In this document: piece by piece, positions 24,059-31,316 of the stretch
Layout: each line of letters begins with the position of its first letter
Position numbering within the stretch: the stretch's first letter is position 1
Source of the DNA: an uncultured Pseudomonadota bacterium
GTDB lineage: Bacteria; Pseudomonadota; Alphaproteobacteria; RF32; CAG-239
Assembly: GCA_902763155.1 (NCBI GenBank)
Contig: CACWQS010000013.1
Location: forward strand, 1-34,587
DNA length: 34,587 nt
Direction of reading: 5' to 3'
Notes under the pieces: generated by a model
Told to the model about the DNA's origin: nothing
The model's database searches: none
What the model saw: the letters and a program-made list of their open reading frames with translations, nothing else
Program-made: the position numbers and the translations under genes

Positions 24059-25399
24059 TCACTTACCGCGTTTTTTGAAATTTTCCAACCAATGAATATC
24101 ATATTGTCCGTCCAAATATTCCGGCTGTGATATAATCTCCTGATGAAGTGGAATGGTTGTTTTTACTCCCATAATCACGAACTCTTCCAAAGCTCGACGC
24201 AAACGCATCAAAGCAGCATTACGCGAACCGGCGTGAACAATAAGTTTAGCAATCATACTATCATAGAACGGCGGGATTTGGTAGCCGGAATAAATTTCCG
24301 AATCAACACGCACACCGAGCCCTCCCGGAGCATGCCATTCTTCAATTTTCCCCGGACATGGCACAAATGTTTCCGGATCTTCAGCGTTGATACGACATTC
24401 AATGGCATGACCGTTGAACTTAATATCATCTTGTGAATACCCCAATTGTGCGCCAGCAGCAATTCGAATTTGTTCCTTAACAATATCTATACCGGTTACG
24501 GCCTCGGTTACCGGATGTTCCACCTGCAAACGGGTATTCATTTCCATAAAATAGAATCTGCCGTTTTCATACAGAAATTCCAATGTTCCGGCATTACAAT
24601 AACCGATTTTTTGTATAGCCTTGCGCACAATTTCACCTATTTCGCGGCGTTGTTGCTCATTTAAGGCCGGCGACGGACATTCTTCTATTACCTTTTGATT
24701 ATTACGTTGAATCGAGCAATCTCTCTCGCCTAAATGCACTACGTTGCCATACTTATCTGCCAACACCTGCATTTCAATATGGCGCGGATGTTGCAGATAT
24801 TTTTCCATATAAACCACATCACTTGGGAAAGAGGCTTTTGCTTCAGCTTTGGCCATAGTGAAGGCTTCTTCGATATCATCATCGGAAAAAGCAATTTTCA
24901 TGCCTTTACCGCCGCCACCGTCTTTGGCTTTAATAATGATAGGATAACCAATTTCGTTGGCCCAATGTTTGGCATCTTCAACCGACTCCAACGCCGGAGA
25001 ACCTTCGGTAATTGGCAAACCTGCCTCTTTAGCGGCTTTGCGCGCCGTAATCTTATCGCCCATAAGGCGCATTTGTTCCACCGTAGGGCCGATGAATGTA
25101 ATACCATGTTTTTCTACCATCTCGGCAAAATCGGCATTCTCCGACAAGAAACCATAACCGGGATGGATAGCATCAGCACCGGTAATGATGGCAGCCGAAA
25201 TAATCGCAGGCTTATTCAAATAAGACTCGGCGGAACGAGCCGGCCCAATGCAAACCGCTTCGTCTGCCAAACGCACATGCATGGCATTGGCATCGGCTTC
25301 GGAATGCACTGCCACCGTTCTAATTCCCATCTCGCGACAGGCACGATGGATACGCAGTGCAACTTCCCCTCGGTTGGCAATTAAAATTTTTTCAAACAT
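24059..25399 (-). CDS. accC: Acetyl-CoA carboxylase biotin carboxylase subunit
   Basis: Carboxylates the biotin carried by AccB with bicarbonate and ATP, the first half-reaction of malonyl-CoA synthesis. The 446-residue protein shows the full family pattern: the N-terminal MFEKILIANRGEVALRI, the ATP-grasp glycine loop KAKDGGGGKGM, the catalytic stretch MEMNTRLQVEHPVTE and the C-terminal biotin carboxylase domain. Length is normal. It follows accB after 21 bp and clearly forms an operon with it. Confidence 0.98.
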   Translation of the reverse strand: MFEKILIANRGEVALRIHRACREMGIRTVAVHSEADANAMHVRLADEAVCIGPARSAESYLNKPAIISAAIITGADAIHPGYGFLSENADFAEMVEKHGITFIGPTVEQMRLMGDKITARKAAKEAGLPITEGSPALESVEDAKHWANEIGYPIIIKAKDGGGGKGMKIAFSDDDIEEAFTMAKAEAKASFPSDVVYMEKYLQHPRHIEMQVLADKYGNVVHLGERDCSIQRNNQKVIEECPSPALNEQQRREIGEIVRKAIQKIGYCNAGTLEFLYENGRFYFMEMNTRLQVEHPVTEAVTGIDIVKEQIRIAAGAQLGYSQDDIKFNGHAIECRINAEDPETFVPCPGKIEEWHAPGGLGVRVDSEIYSGYQIPPFYDSMIAKLIVHAGSRNAALMRLRRALEEFVIMGVKTTIPLHQEIISQPEYLDGQYDIHWLENFKKRGK

Positions 25400-25420
25400 T
25401 TTTTTGTTCCCGATTTATTT

Positions 25421-25888
25421 TTACTCAATAATTACCAACGGCTCACCATATTCTACCGGATCTCCGGCTTCTACCAACACTTTGGTAACCTTCCCGCTCT
25501 TGTGTGCTTTTACCGGATTAAAGGTTTTCATGGCTTCGATTAAACAAACAGTATCTCCTTCGGTAACCGAATCGCCGACTTTAACGTAGGTAGGAGAGTT
25601 CGGATTACTGGAAAGGTAAACCACACCAACCATAGGAGATTTTACGGCATTAGGTGAATTTGTATAGTCAATTTCTTCTTTAACTTCTTCTACCGGTGCT
25701 GAAACGGCAGATGTTTGTTGAACAACAGGCGTTGTTGCCGGAGCATAAGTAGGAACAAAAGCCCCGCCCAGCTCACGAGAGAGAGAAATTTTGCAATTTT
25801 CATCTTCGTAATTCAGTCCGGTTAATTGATTTTTATCTAAAATTTCAGCTAATTTGCTGATAACTTTCGTATCTATCGGATTTGCCAT
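25421..25888 (-). CDS. accB: Biotin carboxyl carrier protein of acetyl-CoA carboxylase
   Basis: 155 residues from the preferred start. An N-terminal helical part and an Ala/Pro/Val-rich linker (about 45-70) lead to the biotinyl domain, with biotin acceptor Lys121 in LIEAMKTFNPV. The canonical motif is EAMKMMN; the TF after the lysine is a mild variation. Two in-frame ATGs exist: the upstream one (25900) sits directly on the AAGG, whereas the one at 25888 is about 10 nt from it and yields MANPIDTK, so I prefer 25888. accC follows. Confidence 0.95.
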   Translation of the reverse strand: MANPIDTKVISKLAEILDKNQLTGLNYEDENCKISLSRELGGAFVPTYAPATTPVVQQTSAVSAPVEEVKEEIDYTNSPNAVKSPMVGVVYLSSNPNSPTYVKVGDSVTEGDTVCLIEAMKTFNPVKAHKSGKVTKVLVEAGDPVEYGEPLVIIE

Positions 25889-25987
25889 TTTTATAATCAT
25901 CCTTTTTATAAATTTAACATGAAATCATCTATACGCTTAATTTTCAAAAAAACAACAAAAATATGTAATTTTGCCCCAATTTTATGC

Positions 25988-26014
25988 AAAAATCATCATT
26001 TTTTGATGATTTTT
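25988..26014 (-). promoter_or_regulatory. AT-rich hairpin in the accB upstream region
   Basis: A perfect 11-bp inverted repeat (AAAAATCATCA with TGATGATTTTT) around a 5-nt loop lies about 100 bp upstream of accB. On the minus strand it ends in a T run and could act as a weak terminator or attenuator, or as a DNA site. Nothing shows which. Confidence 0.35.
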
Positions 26015-26053
26015 AGCCATTTTTCGCAAAAAACACTTTTAAAAAATTCGCAT

Positions 26054-26088
26054 AAAAAAAATCCCCTCGCCTTATGGACAGCGAGAGG
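26054..26088 (-). terminator. Terminator after the TrpF-like gene
   Basis: On the minus strand CCTCTCGC pairs with GCGAGGGG (one mismatch) across a 10-nt loop, followed by ATTTTTTT. It lies about 15 bp after the stop of the 26103-26852 gene. Confidence 0.8.
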
Positions 26089-26102
26089 AAAAAAAGTTCT
26101 TT

Positions 26103-26852
26103 TTACTGATGGTAGTTAATCCACTCTTGGACTGCGCGTAAATAAGCTTGCCCCCGGTCGATATCAAACATTCCGTCAGTTTTCAGCTTGCCTTCGGCAT
26201 CTATTGCCACACCGGCAAAGTTTGGCACCAACGCCTCCTGCACGGCAATTTGGTCCAGCACTTCGGTCACGTTCTCCGGACTGATACCACCGGCATATCC
26301 CTGCAACACATCGTTAAACACTGACGCCGGACGCTCTTTGGGCACAATACCCTCACCGTGAGAAGAGTCAAACAAAAGATCAAACTTTGCGCCACGCTTA
26401 TACATCTCGCGGATAAATTCCTCATTGCTCTCATTGTATGAGAGAATAAAGCGACGAGAAGCAAAGTTTCGTATCAGAGCCATCAATGTTTCCATATCAG
26501 GTGTGCTATCACGACCGATACGGAAATTGAGTTGCAGTCGATGAAAAAACGGGCATCCGTAATAATTGCGCAACTCTAACAAGTCTTGCAAACCTGATGG
26601 CATACTGCCTTGGCAAAAATCTGTTACCCACGAAGGATTGATATGCAAGGCTGCGTTAATCACCTGTTTCTTATACTTCAAATAAGATGCCAGAGAATAA
26701 ATCCAACTCTTGCGAGAAGAGCTGAAAGCACATTTTTTCTCATTTACTTGAATGCCGACTTCGGCAACAGGAGAGCTTCGTAACAAAGAAGCCAACTCCT
26801 CAATGTCGGTCGTTTCGTTGCAACCGGACATCGTTACATACTTGATTTTCAT
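26103..26852 (-). CDS. TrpF-like (phosphoribosylanthranilate isomerase-like) barrel protein
   Basis: 249 residues. Several landmarks recall TrpF, the isomerase of tryptophan synthesis: an N-terminal YVTMSGCNETTDIEELA (TrpF: KICGITRPEDA), a central DLLFDSSHGEG at the position of the catalytic aspartate, and a C-terminal GYAGGISPENV with IDAEGKLKTDGMFD at the phosphate-binding loops. Identity is low, and no other trp gene is near, so the substrate is uncertain. There is no Shine-Dalgarno before the ATG at 26852. With the gene at 30493 it stands out from its neighbours in this respect, possibly a sign of transfer. It is divergent from the arginine decarboxylase gene and ends in its own terminator. 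Confidence 0.72.
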   Translation of the reverse strand: MKIKYVTMSGCNETTDIEELASLLRSSPVAEVGIQVNEKKCAFSSSRKSWIYSLASYLKYKKQVINAALHINPSWVTDFCQGSMPSGLQDLLELRNYYGCPFFHRLQLNFRIGRDSTPDMETLMALIRNFASRRFILSYNESNEEFIREMYKRGAKFDLLFDSSHGEGIVPKERPASVFNDVLQGYAGGISPENVTEVLDQIAVQEALVPNFAGVAIDAEGKLKTDGMFDIDRGQAYLRAVQEWINYHQ

Positions 26853-26892
26853 AAGCGATAATATTTATATAAATAGGAACTTTATTGCGCTC

Positions 26893-26944
26893 ATGGTATA
26901 TTTTTTTGTCATTGTTGTCAAGACATTTATAAAAACGGTATCAT
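26893..26944. promoter_or_regulatory. Overlapping divergent promoters for the TrpF-like gene and aaxB
   Basis: Minus strand: TTGACA (26916-26921), 17-nt spacer, TACCAT (26893-26898). Plus strand: TTGTCA (26915-26920), 18-nt spacer, TATCAT (26939-26944). The two -35 boxes occupy the same bases, within TGTC-AA-GACA, a small palindrome. RNA polymerase could not use both at once, so expression of the two directions may be mutually exclusive. Confidence 0.5.
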
Positions 26945-27036
26945 TAAAAATTTGTGCCCGAAAGTTTTATTTAAATCTGCCGTATACGACATATCTAAAA
27001 AGCGAACATTTGTATTAATTTTTAAGGAGAAAAATG

Positions 27037-27618
27037 ATGACTTACGGAGTTCGCTATCCAACTTTGGCTTTTGTGACCAAAGGTGCGGGACAAGCTAATG
27101 AAGGCATTCCGCCGCAACCGTTCGAAACTTTTTGTTATGACTCGGCTTTATTACAAGCAAAAATCGAAAATTTTAACGTAGTACCATACACGTCGGTATT
27201 ACCAAAGGAAGTTTTCGGACATATCTATCCGGTTGATAAAGTGGTCGATCAATTCAAACATGGCGCGGTTTTGGAAGTTATTATGGCCGGCAACGGTGCC
27301 AACCGAGATGATCATAAAGCTATTGCCACCGGTGTCGGTATCTGCTGGGGAAAAGATAAAAACGGCGAACTGATTGGTGGTTGGGCAGCTGAATATGTGG
27401 AATATTTTGATACCCACATCAATGATGAAATTGCCCAAGGACATGCTGAAATGTGGCTTAATCGCTCATTAAAACACGAGTTGGAAATCCGTGGTGTCGA
27501 AAAGCATAGCGAATTCCAGCTTTTCCATAACTATTTGAACATCACCGAGCAATTCGGCTATTGCCTGACCTGCTTAGGATTTTTGAATTTTGAAACGGCC
27601 GAACCGGTGCATGTATAA
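27037..27618 (+). CDS. aaxB: Pyruvoyl-dependent arginine decarboxylase, AaxB-like
   Basis: Converts arginine to agmatine and CO2, consuming a proton. The 193-residue proenzyme is self-cleaved at Thr52-Ser53 in VVPYTSVLP, the serine becoming the pyruvoyl group of the alpha chain. From memory it is strikingly close to chlamydial AaxB over its whole length (for example [20 protein letters not shown] and [17 protein letters not shown]). Two ATGs are adjacent; the second (27037) has the better spacing from AAGGAG (7 nt) and gives the chlamydial residue numbering. The antiporter gene follows after about 70 bp. The porin gene aaxA of Chlamydia is not present. The gene symbol is by similarity. Confidence 0.92.
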   Translation: MTYGVRYPTLAFVTKGAGQANEGIPPQPFETFCYDSALLQAKIENFNVVPYTSVLPKEVFGHIYPVDKVVDQFKHGAVLEVIMAGNGANRDDHKAIATGVGICWGKDKNGELIGGWAAEYVEYFDTHINDEIAQGHAEMWLNRSLKHELEIRGVEKHSEFQLFHNYLNITEQFGYCLTCLGFLNFETAEPVHV

Positions 27619-27689
27619 AAACAAGCGGCAGAGTGCAATAAAACGGCATTTCTGCCTTTATTTTTTTATTTGAAAGAAAGGAAATTGCT

Positions 27690-29192
27690 ATGGCAGTTCA
27701 TACATGGACAACAACAAAAACAAAATCGGTACCAACTACATCATCTAAGATACAGCCTAAAAAAAACGATGGATTAGGTGTTTTAGCCTTAGCCGGTATT
27801 GTCGTCAGTTCAATGATTGGCGGCGGCATTTACAGTTTGCCGCAAAATATGGCTCAAGGTGCTTCGGTAGGAGCAGTATTATTGGCGTGGATTGTTACCG
27901 GTATCGGTGTTTATTTTATCGCCAACACATTTAGAATTTTGTCTTCCGCCAAACCTGATTTAACCGCCGGTATTTATATGTATAGCCGCGAAGGTTTCGG
28001 AGCATTCATCGGCTTTATCATCGGTTGGTCTTATTGGCTGTGTCAAATCTGCGGTAATGTCGGATATGCCGTTATTACCATGGACGCGCTCAACTATTTC
28101 TTCCCGCCGTACTTTAGCGGCGGTAACACGGTTTGGGCAATTTTAGGCGGTTCAATTTTAATTTGGGGATTTAACTTTTTGGTATTGCGCGGTGTCAAAC
28201 AGGCAACATTTATCAACCTCATCGGCACATTCGCTAAAATTGTACCGTTAATTCTGTTTATCTTAATCACCTTATTTATGTTCCACCTTAATAAATTTGA
28301 ATTTGATTTTTGGGGTAATAAATCTGTCGCCAATTTGGGTAATATACCGGAACAAATCAAAAGCACTATGTTAGTAACATTGTGGTCATTTATCGGTATC
28401 GAAGGTGCCGTGGTAATGTCTAAGCATGCCAAAACTCCGCAAACCGTAGGACGTGCCACGTTTTTGGGTTTCATCGGTTGCTTAATTATTTATGTTTTAC
28501 TTTCGGTGTTGCCATATGGTGTAATGGATCAGGCACAACTTGCCAACGTGCAAAATCCGTCAACTGCTGGTATTATGGAAGTATTAGTCGGTAAATGGGG
28601 TGCTTGGTTTATGAATATCGGGCTTTTGATTTCGGTTTTAACCAGTTGGTTGGCATGGACGGTAGTTACGGCGCAAATTCCGCAAGCGGCGGCTGAAAAC
28701 GGCACATTCCCGAAAGAATTTACCATTGAAAATGAGAATGCCGCACCGTCGGTTTCGCTTTGGGTTACCAGTGCGATGATGCAGATTTTTATGTTGGTGG
28801 TATATTTCTCAAACAACGCATGGAACACCATGCTCAGTATTACCGGAGTTATGGTATTACCTGCATATCTATCATGTTGCGCATATTTATGGAAAATTTG
28901 CGAAGACGGTGAGTATCCGGCAAATATTTATATACGCCGTTCCGAAGCTCTGTTTGCCGGCATTATGGGCGTAGTATATTCCCTGTGGTTAATTTATGCC
29001 GCCGGTCTGAATTATTTGCTGATGGCAATAATTTTTGTGGCCTGCGGAATCCCGTTTTACATTTGGGCTAAGAAACAAAATAATCCGGATAAGTCGGCAT
29101 TTACCAACAGCGAATGCGGTATTGCATTGGTGTTGGCTTTTGTGGCGCTGTTTGCCATCTATGCTCTGGCACGCGGAATTATCCACGTATAA
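27690..29192 (+). CDS. aaxC: Arginine/agmatine antiporter, AaxC-like (APC family)
   Basis: 500 residues with about 12 membrane segments after a hydrophilic N-terminus of 27 residues. The first segment carries VSSMIGGGIYSLPQNMA, the substrate-binding motif of amino-acid antiporters of the ArcD/AaxC type. Beside an arginine decarboxylase it should import arginine and export agmatine, which with decarboxylation forms an acid-resistance or proton-motive cycle. Arginine/ornithine exchange is the main alternative, but no arginine deiminase genes are near. The RBS is AAAGGA. A strong terminator follows. Confidence 0.9.
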   Translation: MAVHTWTTTKTKSVPTTSSKIQPKKNDGLGVLALAGIVVSSMIGGGIYSLPQNMAQGASVGAVLLAWIVTGIGVYFIANTFRILSSAKPDLTAGIYMYSREGFGAFIGFIIGWSYWLCQICGNVGYAVITMDALNYFFPPYFSGGNTVWAILGGSILIWGFNFLVLRGVKQATFINLIGTFAKIVPLILFILITLFMFHLNKFEFDFWGNKSVANLGNIPEQIKSTMLVTLWSFIGIEGAVVMSKHAKTPQTVGRATFLGFIGCLIIYVLLSVLPYGVMDQAQLANVQNPSTAGIMEVLVGKWGAWFMNIGLLISVLTSWLAWTVVTAQIPQAAAENGTFPKEFTIENENAAPSVSLWVTSAMMQIFMLVVYFSNNAWNTMLSITGVMVLPAYLSCCAYLWKICEDGEYPANIYIRRSEALFAGIMGVVYSLWLIYAAGLNYLLMAIIFVACGIPFYIWAKKQNNPDKSAFTNSECGIALVLAFVALFAIYALARGIIHV

Positions 29193-29210
29193 ATGCCATA
29201 AACTCATGTA

Positions 29211-29247
29211 AAAAAGTCCGCAGACAAGATTGTCTCGGACTTTTTTT
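29211..29247. terminator. Bidirectional terminator after aaxC
   Basis: AAAAAGTCCG and CGGACTTTTTTT flank an inner AGACA/TGTCT pair with a single bulged C and a 4-nt loop. It separates aaxC from the converging gene at 29264. Confidence 0.92.
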
Positions 29248-29263
29248 ATGGTAAAAACTAACC

Positions 29264-29755
29264 TCAGAAAAACGGGTCGTATGCCCATTGTAAAAGTGCC
29301 TGACGTTGCCGACGTCGACAGTCTAAATCCATCGGCAGGCAATTTTGCCTTATTTGCGCCGCATGACGCTTAAAAGCCTTCCAACGTTTGATTTGCAGAG
29401 CATCAATATCAAAGATACGTCGTCCCATATAATAGCGACAATACCATTGAAACCACCCGCGCGGGTCCGGCCCGATAATCCAGCCGCGCCTCAGCCATTC
29501 AGACAAAGATAAACGCGATTTTATGCCGAAATAATTAGCTTTTATATCCGGTTTATCCAGTGATAAACGCGCATTTATGAACCACTCTTGTGGAAATTCG
29601 GCTTGGCAATCATTTAAATAATGCCCTTCAAAAACTCCAAGTTCCAACATTTGTTGCGGTGAAAAAGCCGGTGTAAATTCTTTAGCAAAATTCTGCCCGG
29701 TCGGTGCTTCATATTCATAAGAATAGCCTTGTTGCATTTTATCGTTAACCAGCAT
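29264..29755 (-). CDS. Conserved protein of unknown function (PRGWFQWYCRYYMGRR family)
   Basis: 163 residues, soluble, rich in Trp, Tyr and Arg. The block DPRGWFQWYCRYYMGRR (about 97-113) followed by QIKRWKAFKRHAAQIRQNC and RRRQRQALLQWAYD is one I recall from hypothetical proteins in several bacterial phyla and in eukaryotes. The family has no function known to me. The start has AAGGAG 6 nt upstream. It stands alone, converging with aaxC. Confidence 0.83.
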   Translation of the reverse strand: MLVNDKMQQGYSYEYEAPTGQNFAKEFTPAFSPQQMLELGVFEGHYLNDCQAEFPQEWFINARLSLDKPDIKANYFGIKSRLSLSEWLRRGWIIGPDPRGWFQWYCRYYMGRRIFDIDALQIKRWKAFKRHAAQIRQNCLPMDLDCRRRQRQALLQWAYDPFF

Positions 29756-29844
29756 CTTAATTCTCCTTAGTAGAAGAATATATGTATTTGTTAAATAAAT
29801 TAAATCTGTTCGTTTTTGTAAAATTTCTGCTTTTTTTACTTGAT

Positions 29845-29873
29845 TTCAAATCTTGAATTTGTTATATCAAAAA
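29845..29873 (+). promoter_or_regulatory. Possible tRNA-Ala region promoter
   Basis: TTGATT followed after 17 nt by TATATC, about 15-20 bp upstream of the tRNA-Ala 5' fragment at 29888. It may have driven the original tRNA gene and may still transcribe through the 180-bp insert into the intact tRNA. The match to consensus is moderate. Confidence 0.4.
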
Positions 29874-29887
29874 CAGTTTGCAGATAT

Positions 29888-29907
29888 GGGGCTGTAGCTC
29901 AGTTGGG
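29888..29907 (+). pseudogene. Duplicated 5' fragment of tRNA-Ala (20 nt)
   Basis: The first 20 nt of the intact tRNA-Ala gene at 30088 occur here identically, exactly 200 bp upstream, and then break off into the repeat element. The fragment covers the acceptor 5' strand and part of the D arm and cannot form a tRNA. The arrangement resembles the direct repeat left by insertion of an element into a tRNA 5' end. Confidence 0.85.
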
Positions 29908-30053
29908 CGCGAGGATAAAAACAACCGTTGCTCCGGTTGTTATTACCGCAAGCGGCGAAGTTTTGTTAAAGAGCAAGCGAGCGTGAGCGACACGCGGCGA
30001 ATTTACAAAACGAGTGACCGAGCAACACGCGAATGAATATGAGCGTAAGAGCT
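29908..30053 (+). repeat. tRNA-associated structured element, copy 1
   Basis: Shares with 30246-30378 the blocks GAGGATAAAA, GGCGAAG, GCGAATTTA and ACGAGTGACCGA, in the same order. A hairpin at 29920-29941 (AACAACCG / CGGTTGTT) and a pairing of 29961-29970 with 30002-30010 (TTTTGT / ACAAAA) occupy the same places as differently sequenced but equally complementary arms in copy 2. It lies between the tRNA-Ala fragment and the intact tRNA-Ala. No reading frame is credible. Confidence 0.7.
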
Positions 30054-30087
30054 ATAGCGGTTATTTTAGGAATTATGTTTGTTTTTT

Positions 30088-30163
30088 GGGGCTGTAGCTC
30101 AGTTGGGAGAGCGACAGGTTCGCAATCTGTAGGTCGGGAGTTCGATCCTCCTCAGCTCCACCA
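30088..30163 (+). tRNA. tRNA-Ala (anticodon CGC)
   Basis: A complete 76-nt cloverleaf with encoded CCA: acceptor GGGGCTG / CAGCTCC including the G3-U70 pair that identifies alanine tRNAs, D stem GCTC/GAGC, anticodon stem ACAGG/TCTGT around loop TTCGCAA (CGC, reading GCG), and T loop TTCGATC. The terminator follows at once. Minus-strand frames over it (GAEEDRTPDLQ...) are antisense artefacts. Confidence 0.95.
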
Positions 30164-30178
30164 ATTAAAACGAAAAAG

Positions 30179-30203
30179 ACGGGATAAAGTCCCGTTTTTT
30201 TTT
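30179..30203 (+). terminator. Terminator of tRNA-Ala
   Basis: ACGGGA / TCCCGT with a 5-nt loop and a long T run. It is flanked by TTAAAAC and GTTTTAA, which extend the symmetry. Confidence 0.88.
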
Positions 30204-30220
30204 GTTTTAAATAATGACAG

Positions 30221-30237
30221 GGATCGAACGACCGACC
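30221..30237 (-). repeat. Inverted partial copy of the tRNA-Ala T arm
   Basis: Fifteen of 17 bases are the reverse complement of the tRNA-Ala T arm and variable loop at 30132-30148; the two mismatches are adjacent. The terminator lies in the middle of the inverted repeat. The same arrangement occurs at tRNA-Phe (34562-34580). Confidence 0.65.
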
Positions 30238-30245
30238 GTAGGGAG

Positions 30246-30378
30246 GGAGCCGGAGGATAAAAAACAACCTCAAAATGTTGTTTTTTGACGACGGGCGAAG
30301 ACCACTTAATGAGATGATGCGGCAGCAGCAGCGAATTTAGTGGACGAGTGACCGAAGCAAGCCGAAGGCGTAGCAAGA
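30246..30378 (+). repeat. tRNA-associated structured element, copy 2
   Basis: Second copy of the element at 29908-30053. The hairpin at 30259-30286 (AAAAAACAAC / GTTGTTTTTT) and the pairing of 30302-30310 with 30335-30343 (CCACT / AGTGG) replace the arms of copy 1 with other complementary sequences. The shared blocks are at the same relative positions. It follows the inverted T-arm copy and fills most of the space up to the next gene. Confidence 0.7.
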
Positions 30379-30492
30379 CAGATCATCCTTATTTCCACCA
30401 TTTATGCAATATCTTCTTGACAAATATTGCAAAATATGGCAAATTTCATGGTAATGAACATATTATTTATAAACAATTTAATTATTACAATT

Positions 30493-31257
30493 ATGGGAAC
30501 ATTAAAAAAATTTTACAACGATTTCGGTCGCACTTTTCCGCTGGCCGTTGTGAAAGCTGCGTATGGGTATGTTCTGCAGGGACATGACCACGGACCTGCC
30601 CTTAGTACTGCTGCAATTATCTATGCCGCAAAGTTTGAGAAACAACGCTTGAACTACACCGGCTATGATTGCATAAGAGATGTATCCGGAGTGACGGTGT
30701 ATGAGGTGAGAACCGTAACAGAGAGTGGTCTAACTCGTATGTCGCCTTACTCTCTAAAAGACAGCCGAGGCTTAACGATTGCTACAATGGGAGAAAATTG
30801 CGTCTGCGATGCAATAAATTTCTTCAAAAACCAACCAGATTCTGTGTTAGGTTACTATACTCATCGTAATCGCTATACGGCGGTTGTTCGCTTGAACTAC
30901 GGGACTAATGCAGATTTGCCTATTGACACGCTTAAAAAGCTACAGCATCTGGCAGATGTGTTAGCAATGAACGTTGTGGCATGGTGGCCTGAGTATCTGA
31001 AAAAACGAGAATCTCTGCACAAATTCTATATGGAGAAGTATAAGCGCCCGCCGATGGAGTTCGAAAGCAACAAGTTAGAATTCATTAACAAGCAAGTGCT
31101 CCGCTTCATGCCGAAGATTAACGAAGGTTGCGAGCATGACCATTTGCTGTGCGGCAATATGAGCATAAGTGCATATCTGAGAGGTGAGATCAAGAATCAA
31201 ACCGGATTAGACGTGCGCATCGAAAACGTCGACATATACGGGATGTATGATGATTAG
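30493..31257 (+). CDS. Unknown protein, possibly acquired; start uncertain
   Basis: 254 residues from the ATG at 30493 (MGTLKKFYNDFGRTFPLAVVK). The frame is open further upstream (ATGs at 30436 and 30448), but that part translates to a non-protein-like string (NILFINNLIITI). None of the starts has a Shine-Dalgarno; AT-rich sequence precedes 30493, as in Bacteroidota. No signal peptide, membrane segment or known motif is seen. The C-terminal part has a cluster CEHDHLLCGN that could bind a metal. A TTGACA at 30417-30422 may be its -35 box. Missing SD and repeat-rich surroundings suggest horizontal acquisition. A terminator follows. Confidence 0.7.
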   Translation: MGTLKKFYNDFGRTFPLAVVKAAYGYVLQGHDHGPALSTAAIIYAAKFEKQRLNYTGYDCIRDVSGVTVYEVRTVTESGLTRMSPYSLKDSRGLTIATMGENCVCDAINFFKNQPDSVLGYYTHRNRYTAVVRLNYGTNADLPIDTLKKLQHLADVLAMNVVAWWPEYLKKRESLHKFYMEKYKRPPMEFESNKLEFINKQVLRFMPKINEGCEHDHLLCGNMSISAYLRGEIKNQTGLDVRIENVDIYGMYDD

Positions 31258-31278
31258 TCTTTAAAATTCTTTAATTTT

Positions 31279-31316
31279 CCCCTTTGGCAACATTGTTTGC
31301 TTTAGGGGATTTTTTT
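31279..31316 (+). terminator. Terminator after the 30493-31257 gene
   Basis: CCCCT (31279-31283) pairs with AGGGG (31304-31308), with further internal pairing, followed by ATTTTTTT. It ends at the stop codon of the converging uppP. Confidence 0.8.

Noticed and set aside
26103..26852. Genuine trpF in a tryptophan operon
   Set aside because: No other trp gene is present and similarity is limited to short motifs, so only TrpF-like is justified.
30033..30376. Three reading frames over the tRNA-Ala region
   Set aside because: They are sense or antisense translations of the tRNA gene, its terminator and the structured element; the GAEEDRTPDLQ string is a familiar antisense-tRNA artefact.
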